Origin: Apoderus coryli
Lineage: Eukaryota > Arthropoda > Insecta > Coleoptera > Attelabidae
Assembly (NCBI GenBank): GCA_911728435.2
Contig: OU452199.1
Span: 17,370,860-17,434,859, forward strand
Reading direction: 5' to 3'
DNA length: 64,000 bases
The translations under genes and the position numbers were made by a program. The stretch's first letter is position 1, and every line of letters begins with the position of its first letter. The notes beneath the pieces were generated by a model. That model searched no databases. It had not been told where the DNA came from and was given only the letters and a program-made list of their open reading frames with translations. Positions 1 to 11,269 of the stretch are shown here, piece by piece.

Positions 1-642
1 GGCAAATTAAGGTAATTTGGGCCTGTCCTATACGCTCCCGGATTTAAGTCACAAACCTACTGACTGGATATCCTGTATATCAAATGCTACCTGATGCTCC
101 ATTATCATTTGTTCGAATTTCTAATAAAAAGTTATTAAAACTTTCCATTGTATCGCCTACTAGCACTTTTAACAATTTGGTGGTTCGGTTTTCTTTTTGA
201 ATTTTTTCCCTTCATTATTCGTTATGAGAGAGTACATTGAATGTAAAAACATTCCTATTTTTTTTTCAATATCATAGCAATATACACACAACTGGCTCCC
301 GTTGTATGAAAAAAAGTGAAAAAGAAAAAAGAGAACGCTGGTGCTTTTAGTGTTCCTTCGTCCTGCTAATATCGATTCCGGACTTTTTCTGTTGGAGACA
401 GGCAAAAGAGAAATGGCGGATCCATTGACCCACGCGGACCGATCCATCACGCTCGAGGCACACAATCGGCCCTGCCTTGACAGCACGTGAGGGGGAAAAC
501 ATCGGCACCAAAATGAAATTTTTTGGTAAAATACTATACCATATACGTTCTCTATATAGGTATGGAATGAAGGAATTTCGTTAACAAAGATTACAAAAGA
601 TGACTTTCACGTAAAAAAACTATTATTACTGTTGTATACATA
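1..642. other. hth intron sequence upstream of the mariner insertion
   Basis: No exon or transposon is recognised here. The stretch lies upstream of the hth terminal coding exon, so it is most likely intron. A GC-richer patch at about 345-505 stands out and is listed separately. Confidence 0.5.
345..505. promoter_or_regulatory. GC-rich patch with a TALE (TGACAG) site beside a CACGTG E-box
   Basis: About 160 bases are clearly less AT-rich than their surroundings. They hold TGACAG at 478-483, the core site bound by MEIS/Homothorax TALE proteins, directly followed by CACGTG at 484-489. Open frames cross the patch on the minus strand, but none resembles a known protein. A conserved intronic enhancer of hth is one explanation; an unrecognised transposon remnant is another. 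This is an inference from composition and two short motifs only. Confidence 0.25.
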
Positions 643-1006
643 CAGGGTGGTCCAACGAAAAGTTTGCACCTAGCTTTTCTCTTTTTTTTGTAGTCGAATG
701 CGAAAATGCTCGGACACGTCGATTTTGCTTTTGAGGGGGACACATTTTAAACATATTTTTCGATCTGCGCCTTTAACCCCCTAGCGGGGGTGAGTAACAA
801 CCCTAAAATTTTAAATGGAAAGAGGGGTCTAATGACATATCATTTGAAAGGACACAAAATTGTCTTTCTAATGATACCCTATTTGTCGAATTTTACTAAA
901 ACAGTTAATACGAAAACGACTTTAAAGACATTAAGCCGATAATTTTGGTATTAATGAGAAATACAAATAAGTTTTAATTATTACGACTGAAAACAACTAC
1001 AATCAT
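643..1006 (+). repeat. Left TIR of the mariner-like element
   Basis: Inverted match to 2366-2729. Identity is nearly complete to about 980, then falls over the last roughly 25 bases before the repeat ends. Confidence 0.9.
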
Positions 1007-1211
1007 TTCTAAATTATTTACTTTGAAGAAAAACGGGATTTCAAAAACACTATCTTATTTATCAGAACTAAATTCCTCACTAATCATTTGCGTTTTTTGT
1101 TGAAATAAAAACTGCAGATACGTGTAGGAAAAGAATTTACACCGTTTATTTTAGTCTTTTCATTGATTCAGTTTGGTTGCTTCTCAAGTTATTTTACTTT
1201 TACCGTACAAA

Positions 1212-2285
1212 ATGATTTATTCCATTCTAGAACGAGTTGAAATTGTTAAACTTTATTTTCAAAATAATAGTAGTGCTAGACTTACGGCTCGCTTATTTAA
1301 TGAGAGACATCCCGATAAAAATGTGAATGATGTGTACGTTGGCAAGTTAGTTAAAAAGTTTGTAGATACCGGATCTGTCTGTAATGTAAAACACCAGCCG
1401 CAGAAACCGATCAGAAATGAAGCTGTGGAAGTCGCTGTTTTAGGGCATGTTGAAATGGATCATAGTCAAAGTACCCGTCAACTAGCTGAAGCCTCAGGTG
1501 TCTCCCGTTCGTCCATAATACGAATTTTAAAAGCGTACAAATTTCATCCATACAAAATCAAATTAGTACAGGAACTAAATGAGGATGATCCTGATAGAAG
1601 GCTGCAATTTTGTGAAGCAATGAGCCAGCGTTTAATTGAAGATCCGCAATTATTATTTAACATTTGTTTTTCCGACGAATGCACATTTTATTTGAATGGA
1701 GCTGTAAATAGGCACAATTGCCGTTACTGGGATGACAGTAACCCACATTTATTCCGTGAGGTTCATACCCAGTATCCTCAAAAAATAAACGTCTGGTGTG
1801 GCATATTAGGAAATCATATTATAGGACCACTTTTTATTCCTGGAAATTTAACTGGTGAAGTGTACCTAAACATGCTTGAAGACACAATTGATCCTTTAAT
1901 AACACAAATAATAGAAGATGACCAAAATCATACTGCTGATCGGCTTTATTTCCAGCAAGATGGAGCACCTCCGCACTATGTGGCTCCTGTAAGACAGTTC
2001 TTAGATGACCGGTTCCCTGGACGGTGGATTGGAAGGAGGGGCCCAATTGAATGGCCTGCCAGGTCACCGGATTTATCGCCTTTAGACTTTTTTCTTTGGG
2101 GGCACTTAAAAAATAAATGTTTTGCCACGAAGCCCGAGTCCATAGAAGATCTTCGCCAACGCATTACAGAAGAGTGCAGAAACATAACACCTGATATGCT
2201 ACAAAATGTTAGAAATAGATTTGAACAAAATCTGTATTATTGTATGGAATCAAATGGGTCACATTTTCAACATTTGTTAATGTAA
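1212..2285 (+). CDS. mariner-family transposase, DD41D, complete
   Basis: The predicted protein has 357 residues from the ATG at 1212. The frame stays open upstream to 1173 only through a TTG, so 1212 is the natural start. Residues about 1-65 form the N-terminal helix-turn-helix common in insect transposases of this type (often annotated DUF4817), and residues about 70-115 form a second HTH. The catalytic triad is visible: D155 in FSDECTF, D250 in QQDGAPPHY and D292 in SPLDFFLW. There are 41 residues between the last two, giving DD41D. The WPARSPDLSP motif precedes the third aspartate. The C-terminus ends in the family's HFQHLL-type tail. There is no stop or frameshift. It catalyses excision and insertion at TA dinucleotides. 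Confidence 0.92.
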   Translation: MIYSILERVEIVKLYFQNNSSARLTARLFNERHPDKNVNDVYVGKLVKKFVDTGSVCNVKHQPQKPIRNEAVEVAVLGHVEMDHSQSTRQLAEASGVSRSSIIRILKAYKFHPYKIKLVQELNEDDPDRRLQFCEAMSQRLIEDPQLLFNICFSDECTFYLNGAVNRHNCRYWDDSNPHLFREVHTQYPQKINVWCGILGNHIIGPLFIPGNLTGEVYLNMLEDTIDPLITQIIEDDQNHTADRLYFQQDGAPPHYVAPVRQFLDDRFPGRWIGRRGPIEWPARSPDLSPLDFFLWGHLKNKCFATKPESIEDLRQRITEECRNITPDMLQNVRNRFEQNLYYCMESNGSHFQHLLM

Positions 2286-2365
2286 CGTTTTAATAAATCA
2301 ATTTAACAGCTTGTTTACTTTTTTTACAAAGCAATGTTAAAACTAACAAACATTGGAATGTACTA

Positions 2366-2729
2366 ACGATTGCAGGTGTTTTCACTCGCAATAATTAAAA
2401 CTTATTTGTATTTCTCATTAATACCAAAATTATCGGCTTAATGTCTTTAAAGTCGTTTTCGTATTAACTGTTTTAGTAAAATTCGACAAATAGGGTATCA
2501 TTAGAAAGACAATTTTGTGTCCTTTCAAATGATATGTCATTAGACCCCTCTTTCCATTTAAAATTTTAGGGTTGTTACTCACCCCCACTAGGGGGTTAAA
2601 GGCGCAGATCGAAAAATATGTTTAAAATGTGTCCCCCTCAAAAGCAAAATCGACGTGTCCGAGCATTTTCGCATTCGACTACAAAAAAAAGAGAAAAGCT
2701 AGGTGCAAACTTTTCGTTGGACCACCCTG
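2366..2729 (-). repeat. Right TIR of the mariner-like element
   Basis: Inverted copy of 643-1006. It begins about 80 bases after the transposase stop. Confidence 0.9.
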
Positions 2730-2731
2730 TA

Positions 2732-3205
2732 TAAATCTTGTATATGGACCTTATTAAATGAATAAATACTGAGTGTGTCAGACCAGTAATGTAGCAAGAG
2801 AGTCGCATTTATTATTAATAATAATTAGTAAAGAACCAAATTTCAATTTCTTACCCACGCTAATATGATAAAAAGTATTCCTAGTTCATAAACCATTTTA
2901 TGGAAACTACGTATGTACTAATTAGTTTATTTGAAAACCTTTTAGTTTAAAAACTTAATGAGATGTTATAATTTGTTTAACACGAATTGTGCTTTAGCCA
3001 CACCAACCTTGCCAAAAACGTGTACATTGAAAACTATAGCTGCGTTTTCAACGAATTTTTCCAACACTCATGTTTATGGCGAAAATAGTCGGAACATGTT
3101 TATGTAAATTAAACAGAAACTGGTGACAAATCAGTGTAGCATTTTATTCCTTATAAGGCTAAGAACAGCTTGTTACATCTCTAATAGTATTTTCGCCACA
3201 TGCAG
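2732..3205. other. hth intron sequence between the mariner element and the last coding exon
   Basis: AT-rich with no gene or repeat recognised. It ends in the splice acceptor at 3204-3205. Confidence 0.5.
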
Positions 3206-3342
3206 GGCCCAGTGGAGCTTACAGTCCTGACGGTACGATGGGATACATGATGGGTGAGCAGCAAATGATGCACCGGCCGCCTGGTGATCCAGCTTTTCAC
3301 AATCAGTACGCGCACTATCCAGAATACTACGGCCACCTGTGA
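3206..3342 (+). CDS. hth: homothorax (MEIS/TALE homeobox) terminal coding exon
   Basis: The exon opens after a TGCAG acceptor (AG at 3204-3205). Two bases finish the preceding codon, and then 44 codons run to TGA at 3340-3342. The peptide starts PSGAYSPDGTMGYMMGEQQ, matching the MEIS-family tail pattern AYSPxGxxMG...GQQ. It continues with MMHRPPGDPAFHNQY and ends in YPEYYGHL, which fits the insect Homothorax C-terminus as I remember it. Hth is a nuclear TALE homeodomain cofactor that partners Extradenticle and Hox proteins. The homeodomain exons lie upstream, outside the window. A good donor (GTAAGA at 3344) follows the stop by one base, so the transcript is spliced again within its 3' UTR. 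The isoform identity is inferred. Confidence 0.8.
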
Positions 3343-3343
3343 G

Positions 3344-4943
3344 GTAAGATGGTTTTCAATAGCAAAATTAGGCTTAGAACTTCTTTATTAAAATTTATTT
3401 TGTTTTCATCATAAGTTTCTCTTACTTTATATCTGGTTTAAATGTTAATTGGGACCATAGACACAAATACCTACGAATTGTCAAAGAGGAAAAATAAATG
3501 CATTTAAATAAATAAAAATCTTGGCAGTTGTTTTTTTTTTGTTATATTAACTAACCTAAATAAGCGTATCAGAGCAGGAATAGTGAAAGCTCATAAAAAG
3601 CAGCGCAAATTACGAATTACATCCCAGAAGAATAATTTGTATTAATACCACGGACGGACGATGGAAATACATGTTTCCGAAACATTTATAAGTAAAAATA
3701 TTTAACAATTTACTATCAAAGAGATTTTATGGATTTGAAGTTTGACTGTAGGGGAAGCTTTACCCAACACATAAGCATAATTTAGTGTTTAATGCATAAT
3801 TTTATGGTTATGATTAATGTATAAACATAAGATATTTGCTGGTTTACGTAGCACGTATTGTTCGTGCTTAATTCATAACTTTTGACAGCTATTGCCAGTT
3901 TTATCTATTTTTGTGGGAACGGGTTTTCATTTTGTATTATCACAAATTGGTTAATGCGAAATGGCATCCTATGAAAGATAGACGATTTCATCACGCTGCA
4001 AGATTTTATCACACTTTGCTGCTTGACGGGCATCCACCATATTTGTTCGAAAAGATTAGGTTTAGGTCTGATGTCCACAATCTTAATCTGAGGTTTAAGG
4101 GTTTATTATCTCCTCCTCTTCATCGCACTCTGTTATTCGAGCGATCCTTTTCCTATGATGTTAATAGCACCTACAATTGAATTCCTCACAATTTTAAGAC
4201 TAATAAAATGTCAAGATTTCGTGTACTTCTTAGTGAACTGTTAAATTTGGTTTAAGCATAATTTTCATATCGTGTTGTTGTTATGATTTCGAATTTTATT
4301 TTATTTTGTTTTTGTTGTTTTTCTTTTTTTGCATTAATTATTGTTCAAATTAATTTTGTTAATCGTAAGTTATCGGGAAGTTTTTTACATATAGTATAAA
4401 TTGTTAATTTTTCCGCACGGCTTAGATTATCAAAATCAGTTTTACTGCCTTCTAACCCTTTTTGCAGTTATTTTTGGCTTCTTGTACTTAATTATGATTG
4501 CGTTTGTTATTTTGCAATCATGATTGCGTTTGTTATTATGTTTGCACGTTATTGTATTGTAATTTTTCTTGATATATGGCTGCAAATAAAGTGTTTATTA
4601 TTATCTTTAATATTCACTAAGGAAGTATAAAAATTCCCTTAGATTTAATGACAAATTCACACATGCGCATTTGCTATTTTCATTTTGCGAGATATGTTTA
4701 TGCGTTCTGACTATGTTATGGTTAAATCGATTTATGCCAACAAATGAGTTAAAGTTATACATTAAACCCTAAATTATGCTGCTGCTGCTAGAAATGCCTT
4801 TGAAAATCAGGTATACATTAAAATGACCGGCATGAGAAAATGTTTTCCACAGCAAAACGAACAAACTAAAAATGCGATTATTTAAATCGTTTCGAAGTAG
4901 TTGCCTAAACTAGAATGAACTAAAAACTCTATTTCTGTTTCAG
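3344..4943 (+). other. hth: Last hth intron
   Basis: Intron of about 1.6 kb bounded by the donor GTAAGA at 3344 and the acceptor TTTCTGTTTCAG ending at 4943. It holds a truncated non-LTR element (3896-4603) and otherwise AT-rich DNA. Confidence 0.6.
3896..4603 (+). mobile_element. 5'-truncated non-LTR retrotransposon (jockey/CR1-like 3' end)
   Basis: An 89-residue open stretch at 3911-4180 matches the extreme C-terminal domain downstream of reverse transcriptase in jockey/CR1-type elements. It has an RRFHHAARFYHTLL-like segment, then GHPPYLFEKIRFRS, then LLSPPLHRTLLFERSFSY. An AT-rich 3' UTR follows and ends near 4603 in an AATAAAGTGTTTATTATTAT-type tail. Only the 3' end is present, as expected for a 5'-truncated insertion. 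It lies in the last hth intron in the same orientation. Confidence 0.7.
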
Positions 4944-5260
4944 GGCCCCTCCCGCTTGTCACAACGACAATGGACATAGAAATATGCAACTCTTAAATGT
5001 GATTATTCTTTGTACAAAGTGTAAATGTAGTGCCCCAGTGTTTAGTTGACGGGATGGACTTGTACAAAATATTAAAATAAAAAAGTAAAGTATTAGACTT
5101 ACACACTCGAGCTCTGACTGCATAATATGTTGTAAATAGATAGTGGTGCAAGGGGTGGTTTGAGGTGATGTCAAAACGTCATGGCACATCTTTATCCATC
5201 CCATTAATTTAATTATATATAAATACAGTATAAGCAAATAATAAAATAAACTATAATAAT
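4944..5260 (+). other. hth: Probable final hth exon (3' UTR, or an alternative C-terminus)
   Basis: A strong polypyrimidine tract and AG at 4942-4943 precede GGCCCCTCCC. The previous exon also begins GGCCC in the same phase. If exon 3206-3343 were skipped, this exon would add the short tail PLPLVTTTMDIEICNS and a stop. If it is included, the exon is 3' UTR. Several AATAAA-type signals occur from about 5066 on, so the true 3' end is not fixed. A Pumilio-type TGTAAATA lies near 5132. Confidence 0.5.
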
Positions 5261-8200
5261 AATATGGACAAAAGCCATCGTGTAATAAAATAATAAAGTG
5301 ATGTGGTATCGTAGCTTATAGGCTCCTTTTTTGTGTTACCTTATATCCATCAACCCCCAATCCTCGTCCGTTTCTCTAATCTTCACTAGTACCCTTATGG
5401 ATCCTATTTTATCCTATTAAAAAGAAAACGATCAGCCGCTTAAAATCAACGAGTTTCTATAATAAAAATATTCTGTTATCATGTAGATCAATGATTCTAA
5501 AACTGTGTTTAGTTTATTTAAAACTTCAATAAACTTAATTCAAAAGCTTTCATTGAAGTTGAAATCTATCACCTGACTTCTTTATTTATATAATATATTG
5601 TTATATTCATATATGTAAAGACATATAACTTAAGTGATATTTTTGCTGTAGAAACTCATTTTGTCCTTTATCCTCTTTATCCTTAACAAACATCTACACG
5701 TAGACACAATACAATACACAAAGTCATATTTCTTATAAAAATTTGTAAAATGTACTTTATGTACAAAAAAATAATTCGAGGTTGTGCTGTTGTAAATTTA
5801 ATAGTTGTTATATCTGTTGTGGTTTATTTGCGATTTTCTAGATATACTCCTGAACATTTAGATTCCCTTTTATATGGAACTTATTGGTAACTTACCCTCA
5901 AGTTGCTGCATTTACTTCAATTTTTCTTTTCGTTTTATATGAAATTATATTTTATACATCTACAATAGAAGAAACCTCTACAATGAAAATATTTCTGTTC
6001 AATGTTTTCTTGTCTCTAATGGATACCTATACTTTAATGTTGGCTCTTTAAAAACAGTATTAACATTGGTCCTGCTTATCTATTATAATTTGCAAAGTTC
6101 AAATTATGAAATTTAATTATTCCCTGTATGCTTTACAGTTTTGTATACTCTATAAATAGCTGGTTTGGCGTTTTCATTACTAACTCACTAATAATTTTTA
6201 AATAGAGAATAAAACTTAAGATTCCAATAATAGACTCAAAATTAGGATGTTCAATTTAAAAACTAATGGTAATATTTTACATGTATTTATTTACTTTCAG
6301 TTATTAGATCTTTTGGTCATAAGGCCAGTATTGCTAATATGACTAGTATTCTACTTTTTTTAAACATATTGAAATAAACCACTTTTAAAGACTTTGCTGT
6401 ACATTAGTTTAACCTACTATTTATTAATTGTATCTGATCCGCAATATGTGTGTACGAAAACATTTAATAGAAATATATCTTTAGCTTTTCCGTTAATTCT
6501 TATGCAAACTTAAGAATTTTAGTAAATTGCTTTAATATAGAAAAATATCTACTCTAGCAAGAAACACAGACAATCAATGTTCCAAAATAACTTGAATATT
6601 GTACTAATATTAATTTTGAATCAAATAATGAGGAGTTGTTACCAATATATCCATTTAATTAAATATCCCTAAACCAAACTGATACATACGATATACGTAA
6701 GCTAATGAATAAATATGAATTACTAACAAATTCTCAAATGTTGGTTAAGAAAAACAAAAATGTTCCTTATCAAGAGAACTGTTTAGAATAATAATGAAAC
6801 ACCATACAAGAGTATACAGCATGTTGAAAAGTCCTCAGGTGGTCTATTATTGTTAATGGAACAAAATACAAATTATAGGTAATAATAGCAAAAATATTAT
6901 ATACTTATCATATATTTATTATCTAGCGTCAATAAATACAATATTTGATTACAAGATTGTTATCTGTTGTAACTTATTAATTCTTTTTAACTGTGCTTAT
7001 GTCTAACAATAATTTAATATTGTTTTACGCAAATCTAAAATATAGTTTTAACAAAATGATGTATACGAATAATAAACATATATTCTGCAATCAGTTTCGA
7101 TATATTTTTGTTTATTTTAGATTTTAATTTATATCATCTTCTAACAATTCAGTTATTCTAAATTTTATATTAAAAAAATACAAGAAAAATATTAGGGATA
7201 AAGTTGGTCAATATCTAATACAATCTGACAATTCTCATATGTTTCCTGATTTAAGATTTAGCAATATTTACAGAGTTGCCGTTGGAAAAATAATGTATTC
7301 ATTTGGCATTTATTATAATTTTTTTTAAAGAATACTATAAAACAGAATTTTATGATCATACATAATATATAAAAACGATGTTTTTGTAGATTGTGTTATA
7401 ATTATAAAACGAATGGCGTATGTACCAAGAATTTTTCATTACGAATATCCTATCTACTACTACTTTTTTGTTCTGAGTAGGGGTATATTTCTTTATAGTA
7501 TAGTAAATTTGAGGTAGATAATATATTACTAGATATCGATAAACTCAAGATTACATAATATTAACATATTAGATTTTCAAACCGATAAGATCTATTGTCA
7601 GAATGCGGATGTACTCGTATATAGGTATATATACAATTATTATACTTATTCGATACTATACTTTTACTATGTGCTACGCAAAACAACAGGTATAAAATTA
7701 TTATTTGAATTATATATAATCCAAAATGGAAGATGTACAAAATTTTTCTATGGCAATCTATAGTCAGAATTGAAGAAAAAAAACCGTTTCTGTTTTTTAA
7801 GAACGACTATATATTAGTAGCTACCTAAAATATTTCCTTCCAGTAGTATTTTTCTTGTAACATGTCTATTTCAATCTCTTTTATGTTAACATTCCATTGA
7901 TGTTAGTTTTTTAAATTGCTTCAGTTAAAAAGAATTATGTAATAGTTTAAATTTAAAGCCCCTGATGTGATTTTAATATACTTATATACTCATTGCAAAT
8001 TATTTACTTGCCGTAAAAAAAATGTAAAGACACTGTTATTGTTGGCAAGATCATTACCAGGCTGATGAATGGTGTTTGTTGTTAATGTTTTTATAATTAT
8101 TATAATCTTTATTATTTCTTTAGAATCGGAAATGTTCTTGCCTACAAATAATTTAGTTGTCTTATCGTGAATAAACAAATATGCGTTCTACACAAACTAT

Positions 8201-11194
8201 GTCGTAGAAAAATAAACAAACTTTATTTTACTACCTTTCTTTCAGACAAATTTTGAAAGTTTTAATTTTTTTTGCTTCTCCAGTTATAATCGTGATAATA
8301 AATTACGTATTATTATTTAGGACAAAAACTTTACGATTTTCTAGATTTGCAAACTAGTTTCTCCTCGTGTTGTTTGTATCACGAGAAAAGTATATTCAGT
8401 ATACTGTGTTAGGACATTATTTAAACCACTTTCACACTGACCCAATGCATACACTTGCCCGGACGCGTTGGCAAACATATTTCTATAAGTAACGAAATTA
8501 TTCCATCGGCCAATTTCTAATCAATTTTCGATATTTACGTCAACCCAAAAAATAGTTATAATTTGGAAAATAAACACTAACATTTTCGTTTTCATTGTTA
8601 TTATTATTATGGCGTGTACTAATAAACAACTTTCAAAATTATCAATCCTTATAAATGAGCTTGATAGCCATAAACATCGAATAGGAAAACCTGATGCCTT
8701 CAATGTCTCTTGAAATGAGTTGCTTTGACATTTTCAAGGTGTATGACAAGCTTGAGTAAAAGTCTCCTGCTTTAAGTTTCAATTTAATGATATCTAGATA
8801 ACAAGAACTCAGTTGGTTTCAAGAATGAGCATTACATAATATGTGGACTTACGCTATCAATAAAAAAATATGTTAGCTTAAAAGAAACATATAGTGGTTA
8901 TTTTGTAGGTTCCGTTTTATGTTATGTAGGTACTGGAAATGCTACGGTTAAAATCATGTAGAACTTCATCAAAATAAGTGATATATAAGCGATGAATATA
9001 AAATATCTTCAATTTTAATAAACAGTTGACGTACATACTGAAAGAAAAACATAGTTGTGTAGAAAATCTATTGTTTATATGCTTCGCGGTAGTGTTCCGC
9101 TCCGACTATCTTGTCTACCATAAATAATACGATATGTATACGACTTTAGTGATGTTATAGGTTATTATTATTGTATAATTATTATAAATTAAACGTTTTC
9201 GTACACAATGACTGGTTGGATGAGAATTGTGGGGCGGAGCCATATTGCCGGTGTATGTATTTTATTTATATACAAAGTGAGCTGAAAAATTATTATGTTT
9301 CAAATCATATCTTTATATGAATATTTTTTTATATACATATAATGTTTAAGAGATTAATAAGGATAATAGAGAATTAGATATTTTTGTGTAAAAATAAATT
9401 TATTTATATTGTTTGCAGCTATATTGTTATTTTCAGTAATGGATTTCTTATCTGTTTCAGAAATAAAATGTATTAAATTTAAATATATTTTTTTTTTATT
9501 TATCAACATTCGTAAGAGTTTTACGTTATCAAACAAAACAAAATTTTTAAGCCACAGCTAAACCGTTTTGTTAACGTAGTTGACCTTTGCTGACAGCTCT
9601 TGAACAATTCGGTGAAAAGGCATATTTATCCCATATAACTCCTATTTTTACTTGAATATTTTCTTTATTTATTTTCGCTATACCTGATTCTCTAATCCAT
9701 TTAGGTTGTTTCTTTATAATTAATCAGTTTGTTTCAAATAACTTTCATTGGGGCCTAGGCAGATAAACCTACCAAGAAAGACAAGTTTGAAGATGGATCT
9801 TTTGAACTGCAATACTACTACTACTTCCCTAACTATTGTTTTTATCAAATTATTTTTTCCATGTTTAATTTGTATTTCAAAAGAAACAGAACAATGTATC
9901 TATTAAAATTAAGATTTTTGAGCTAAGAAATTTGAATGCCAAATGATATTATGATGAGGAAACTTTAATTTAATATTAAAATATGGCTGCTGTATTTCTT
10001 CTAGAAAATAAGTTATAAGTGCAATACCGAAATGTAAAGTTTTTCAGCTCGCCGCTACTTCTAATTTTATTGTTTGTAAAATTTTGTAATTTATGTTTTT
10101 TCTCGTTACCTTGTTAATAAGCACAAGGCAAATTAGGAACGTTATCTGTATACCATTTTACACAAAAAAAAAATCAATAGTTTTTGATCATGTATATAAT
10201 ATCTGCATTTTAAGCGCTGGACAAACTTAGTATACTAATATCATCCCCCAGTTTTGTTGGTGGGAATTAATCATAATATAGTTCCTAGTTCGCCTTGCGC
10301 ATATGTTTATACATATATCTACTAAATTGTACATAAGTATAGAAATTTGTAATTTTACCTCCGATGAAAATGTTGATGGCTGTTCGTTTTAAGTGATTTC
10401 CAACCATAAATCATTAACGCCTTATCCAATGTATACGAAAAAATAAAATAAAGAGAAATCAATACAGATCAATGAGAGAAATATCTTACCTCTATGTTAT
10501 ATTATTCTATAATGTATGAGAGAGGGAACTTGCGTTCTGCTTTTTATTAAAAAGTATATATAAATATTATTATAAATCATTTATTGGGACGAGAATACCT
10601 CTTAAATTAATTTGGTAACGCCGTATGTCCTCTGTATAGTGTTTTTTGAAACGTGAGCATTAAATGCTACATCTTGTGTACTTATATAATTGGAGTTTTT
10701 CTTACCTTACTTTACCTTACATCCTAAATCATTTTTGCTAAAACTTTTTTATTACAAAACTACCACAAATACATTTTTTAAACAACATGATAGTACATTA
10801 TTCCTTATTTTATGCAAAATAGAGAGACACAATAGTGCCCAGAGGATGTAAAAACTTTTTCTTTGTCCAACTTCTTCAGATACGCAAAAAACTCAACGTC
10901 TCTCCCTGCTTAATTAATTGAAATTCCTAAATAAATAACAATTTTAAAATTAAACAGAATAGCAGCAATTCAACAAGATGGATATGGCGACATTTACTGT
11001 ATGAGCAGGCAATATGCCCAAAGTTCACAAACGATAACCGGACAAGAAGTAGAACTTCATTATATCCTATTTTCAACACGCCTGAATTCCCTAAGCAGGA
11101 GGCTTTATTTACAAATTGCTTTTTACACAATGTAACAAGGCTTTAATTATATTGGAAATTTGACATACGCTACCATGCTTTCACGAGACGGGAC
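5261..11194. other. Transposon-poor, strongly AT-rich stretch downstream of hth
   Basis: Nearly 6 kb without a coding stretch, TIR pair or reverse transcriptase fragment that I can recognise, which is unusual for this window. It may include a long hth 3' UTR or conserved downstream regulatory DNA. The open frames in it are short and AT-driven. Confidence 0.4.
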
Positions 11195-11196
11195 GT

Positions 11197-11248
11197 TTAG
11201 TTGATACGCACAACTCATCAGTGGTGCTCGGCAGTCTATGTTATTCAA
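11197..11248 (-). ncRNA. Degenerate hammerhead-ribozyme motif (Penelope-like end)
   Basis: On the minus strand there is CTGATGA followed by a GTTG...CAAC stem, then TAAAC where GAAAC is expected. The layout matches the intact motif at 50145-50244, including the preceding ACCA and following TCGTGA. The altered GAA box should abolish cleavage. Confidence 0.4.
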
Positions 11249-11269
11249 GTCTTGTTACATTATGTGACA

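Larger units (their letters stand above)
643..2729 (+). mobile_element. Intact mariner-like DNA transposon (DD41D, long TIRs)
   Basis: The element is 2,087 bp and is bounded by TA target duplications (641-642 and 2730-2731). It begins CAGGGTGGTCC and ends with the complement. The terminal inverted repeats are unusually long (about 364 bp) and nearly identical by eye: over the outer 330 bp I see one base change (C/T in the G-run near 796) and one length difference in a T-run. A complete transposase gene lies between them. Near-identical ends plus an open frame indicate a recent insertion and possibly an active copy. It sits in the hth intron in the same orientation as hth. A degraded piece of the same TIR family occurs at 24355-24545. 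Confidence 0.93.

Noticed and set aside
169..486. 105-codon minus-strand open frame at the left edge
   Set aside because: It has no recognisable motif, and only its first part lies in GC-richer DNA. It is better treated as a non-coding patch in an hth intron.
1834..2185. Two minus-strand open frames inside the mariner transposase
   Set aside because: They are shadows of the intact plus-strand transposase.
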